Shown here: piece by piece, positions 63,804-64,000 of the stretch | Layout: each line of letters starts with the position of its first letter | Position numbering within the stretch: the first letter of the stretch is position 1 | Source: Catellatospora sp. KI3 | GTDB lineage: Bacteria; Actinomycetota; Actinomycetes; Mycobacteriales; Micromonosporaceae | Length of the DNA stretch: 64,000 nt | NCBI RefSeq assembly: GCF_029948125.1 | Contig: NZ_JASAMB010000004.1 | Location: 1-64,000, forward strand | Direction: 5' to 3' | The notes under the pieces: model-generated | Told to the model about the DNA's origin: nothing | Seen by the model: the letters and a program-made list of their open reading frames with translations, nothing else | Databases searched by the model: none | Program-made: the position numbers and the translations under genes

Positions 63804-64000
63804 GGGTTCATTCTGCCGTGTTCGAGACCGGCGAGGATCGGCCGAGCGTCGCGGAACTCCGCCACCCGACGCCACATTACGCATGACTTCTCGCGGCAAC
63901 GATGGCAGGGTGCGGCGCGACAGTCTTCGTCCTCGATGCGTTCGTTGAGGCGAGCTGTGCCGTTCCTACGCCGGTTATCGCACCGAGTTCATCTGGATCA

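Noticed and set aside
1-64000. CRISPR arrays, rRNA and tRNA genes
   Set aside because: No regularly spaced repeats, tRNA-like T-arm patterns or rRNA signatures were found by eye; a tRNAscan run would be decisive.

Overview
The window is very GC-rich, with strong third-position G/C, AGGAG-type ribosome sites, many ATGA/GTGA stop-start overlaps and actinobacterial protein families (DUF932, Lsr2, Tad pili with SARP/LysM regulators, EspC/WXG-like proteins, SAV_2336/VMAP conflict proteins). It most resembles a filamentous actinomycete of the Micromonosporales (Micromonospora/Actinoplanes type); this is an inference from composition and families. Most of the window looks accessory: integrated element or plasmid genes, defence genes, gene relics and small orphan genes. 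I see no rRNA, tRNA or CRISPR array.

Layout. 0.4-20.4 kb: about 25 short, mostly plus-strand genes of element type. Among them are a DUF932 protein, a degenerate ComM/YifB-like ATPase, a GGDEF-like protein (GRDEF), a lytic transglycosylase/M23 peptidase and an AcrVA2-like protein. Many carry their own intergenic hairpin just before the ribosome site, and two start from short leader ORFs. 20.5-22.1 kb: a small secreted protein, a phage-like relic and a HEAT-repeat protein. 22.3-30.3 kb (minus): a five-gene conflict cluster, TIR -> alpha/beta-hydrolase -> caspase-VMAP -> MoxR ATPase -> SAV_2336/P-loop/pseudokinase/Macro protein; the last four genes are chained by ATGA overlaps. 30.7-34.3 kb: a truncated orphan gene, a phage-type replication module whose initiator is frame-broken and carries a heptamer repeat tract, and a possible IS200/IS605 right-end relic. 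34.4-44.5 kb (minus): a complete-looking Tad/Flp pilus operon ending in a LysM-SARP regulator. 45-50.1 kb: an XRE-MmyB regulator, an RHH-like protein and a four-gene EspC/WXG-type operon. 50.3-58.9 kb: MFS exporter, ATP-grasp ligase, two decayed peptidoglycan-binding proteins, a secreted or lipidated protein, a frame-broken asparagine synthetase, and small peptide, membrane and secreted genes. 59.3-63.8 kb: a small orphan, a two-gene dynamin-like GTPase operon and a repeat-containing acidic protein.

How parts may work together. In the conflict cluster, known family roles suggest sensing and regulation (SAV_2336/vWA-like, MoxR, VMAP-C) joined to several possible effectors or signals (caspase, hydrolase, TIR). 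The DUF6430/ThsA-type Macro domain with a TIR gene in the same cluster suggests a Thoeris-like signal module embedded in a vWA-MoxR-VMAP system. This is the most interesting object in the window. Several frameshifts (initiator, asparagine synthetase, peptidoglycan-binding genes, phage relic) may be real decay or sequence errors; the reads would decide.
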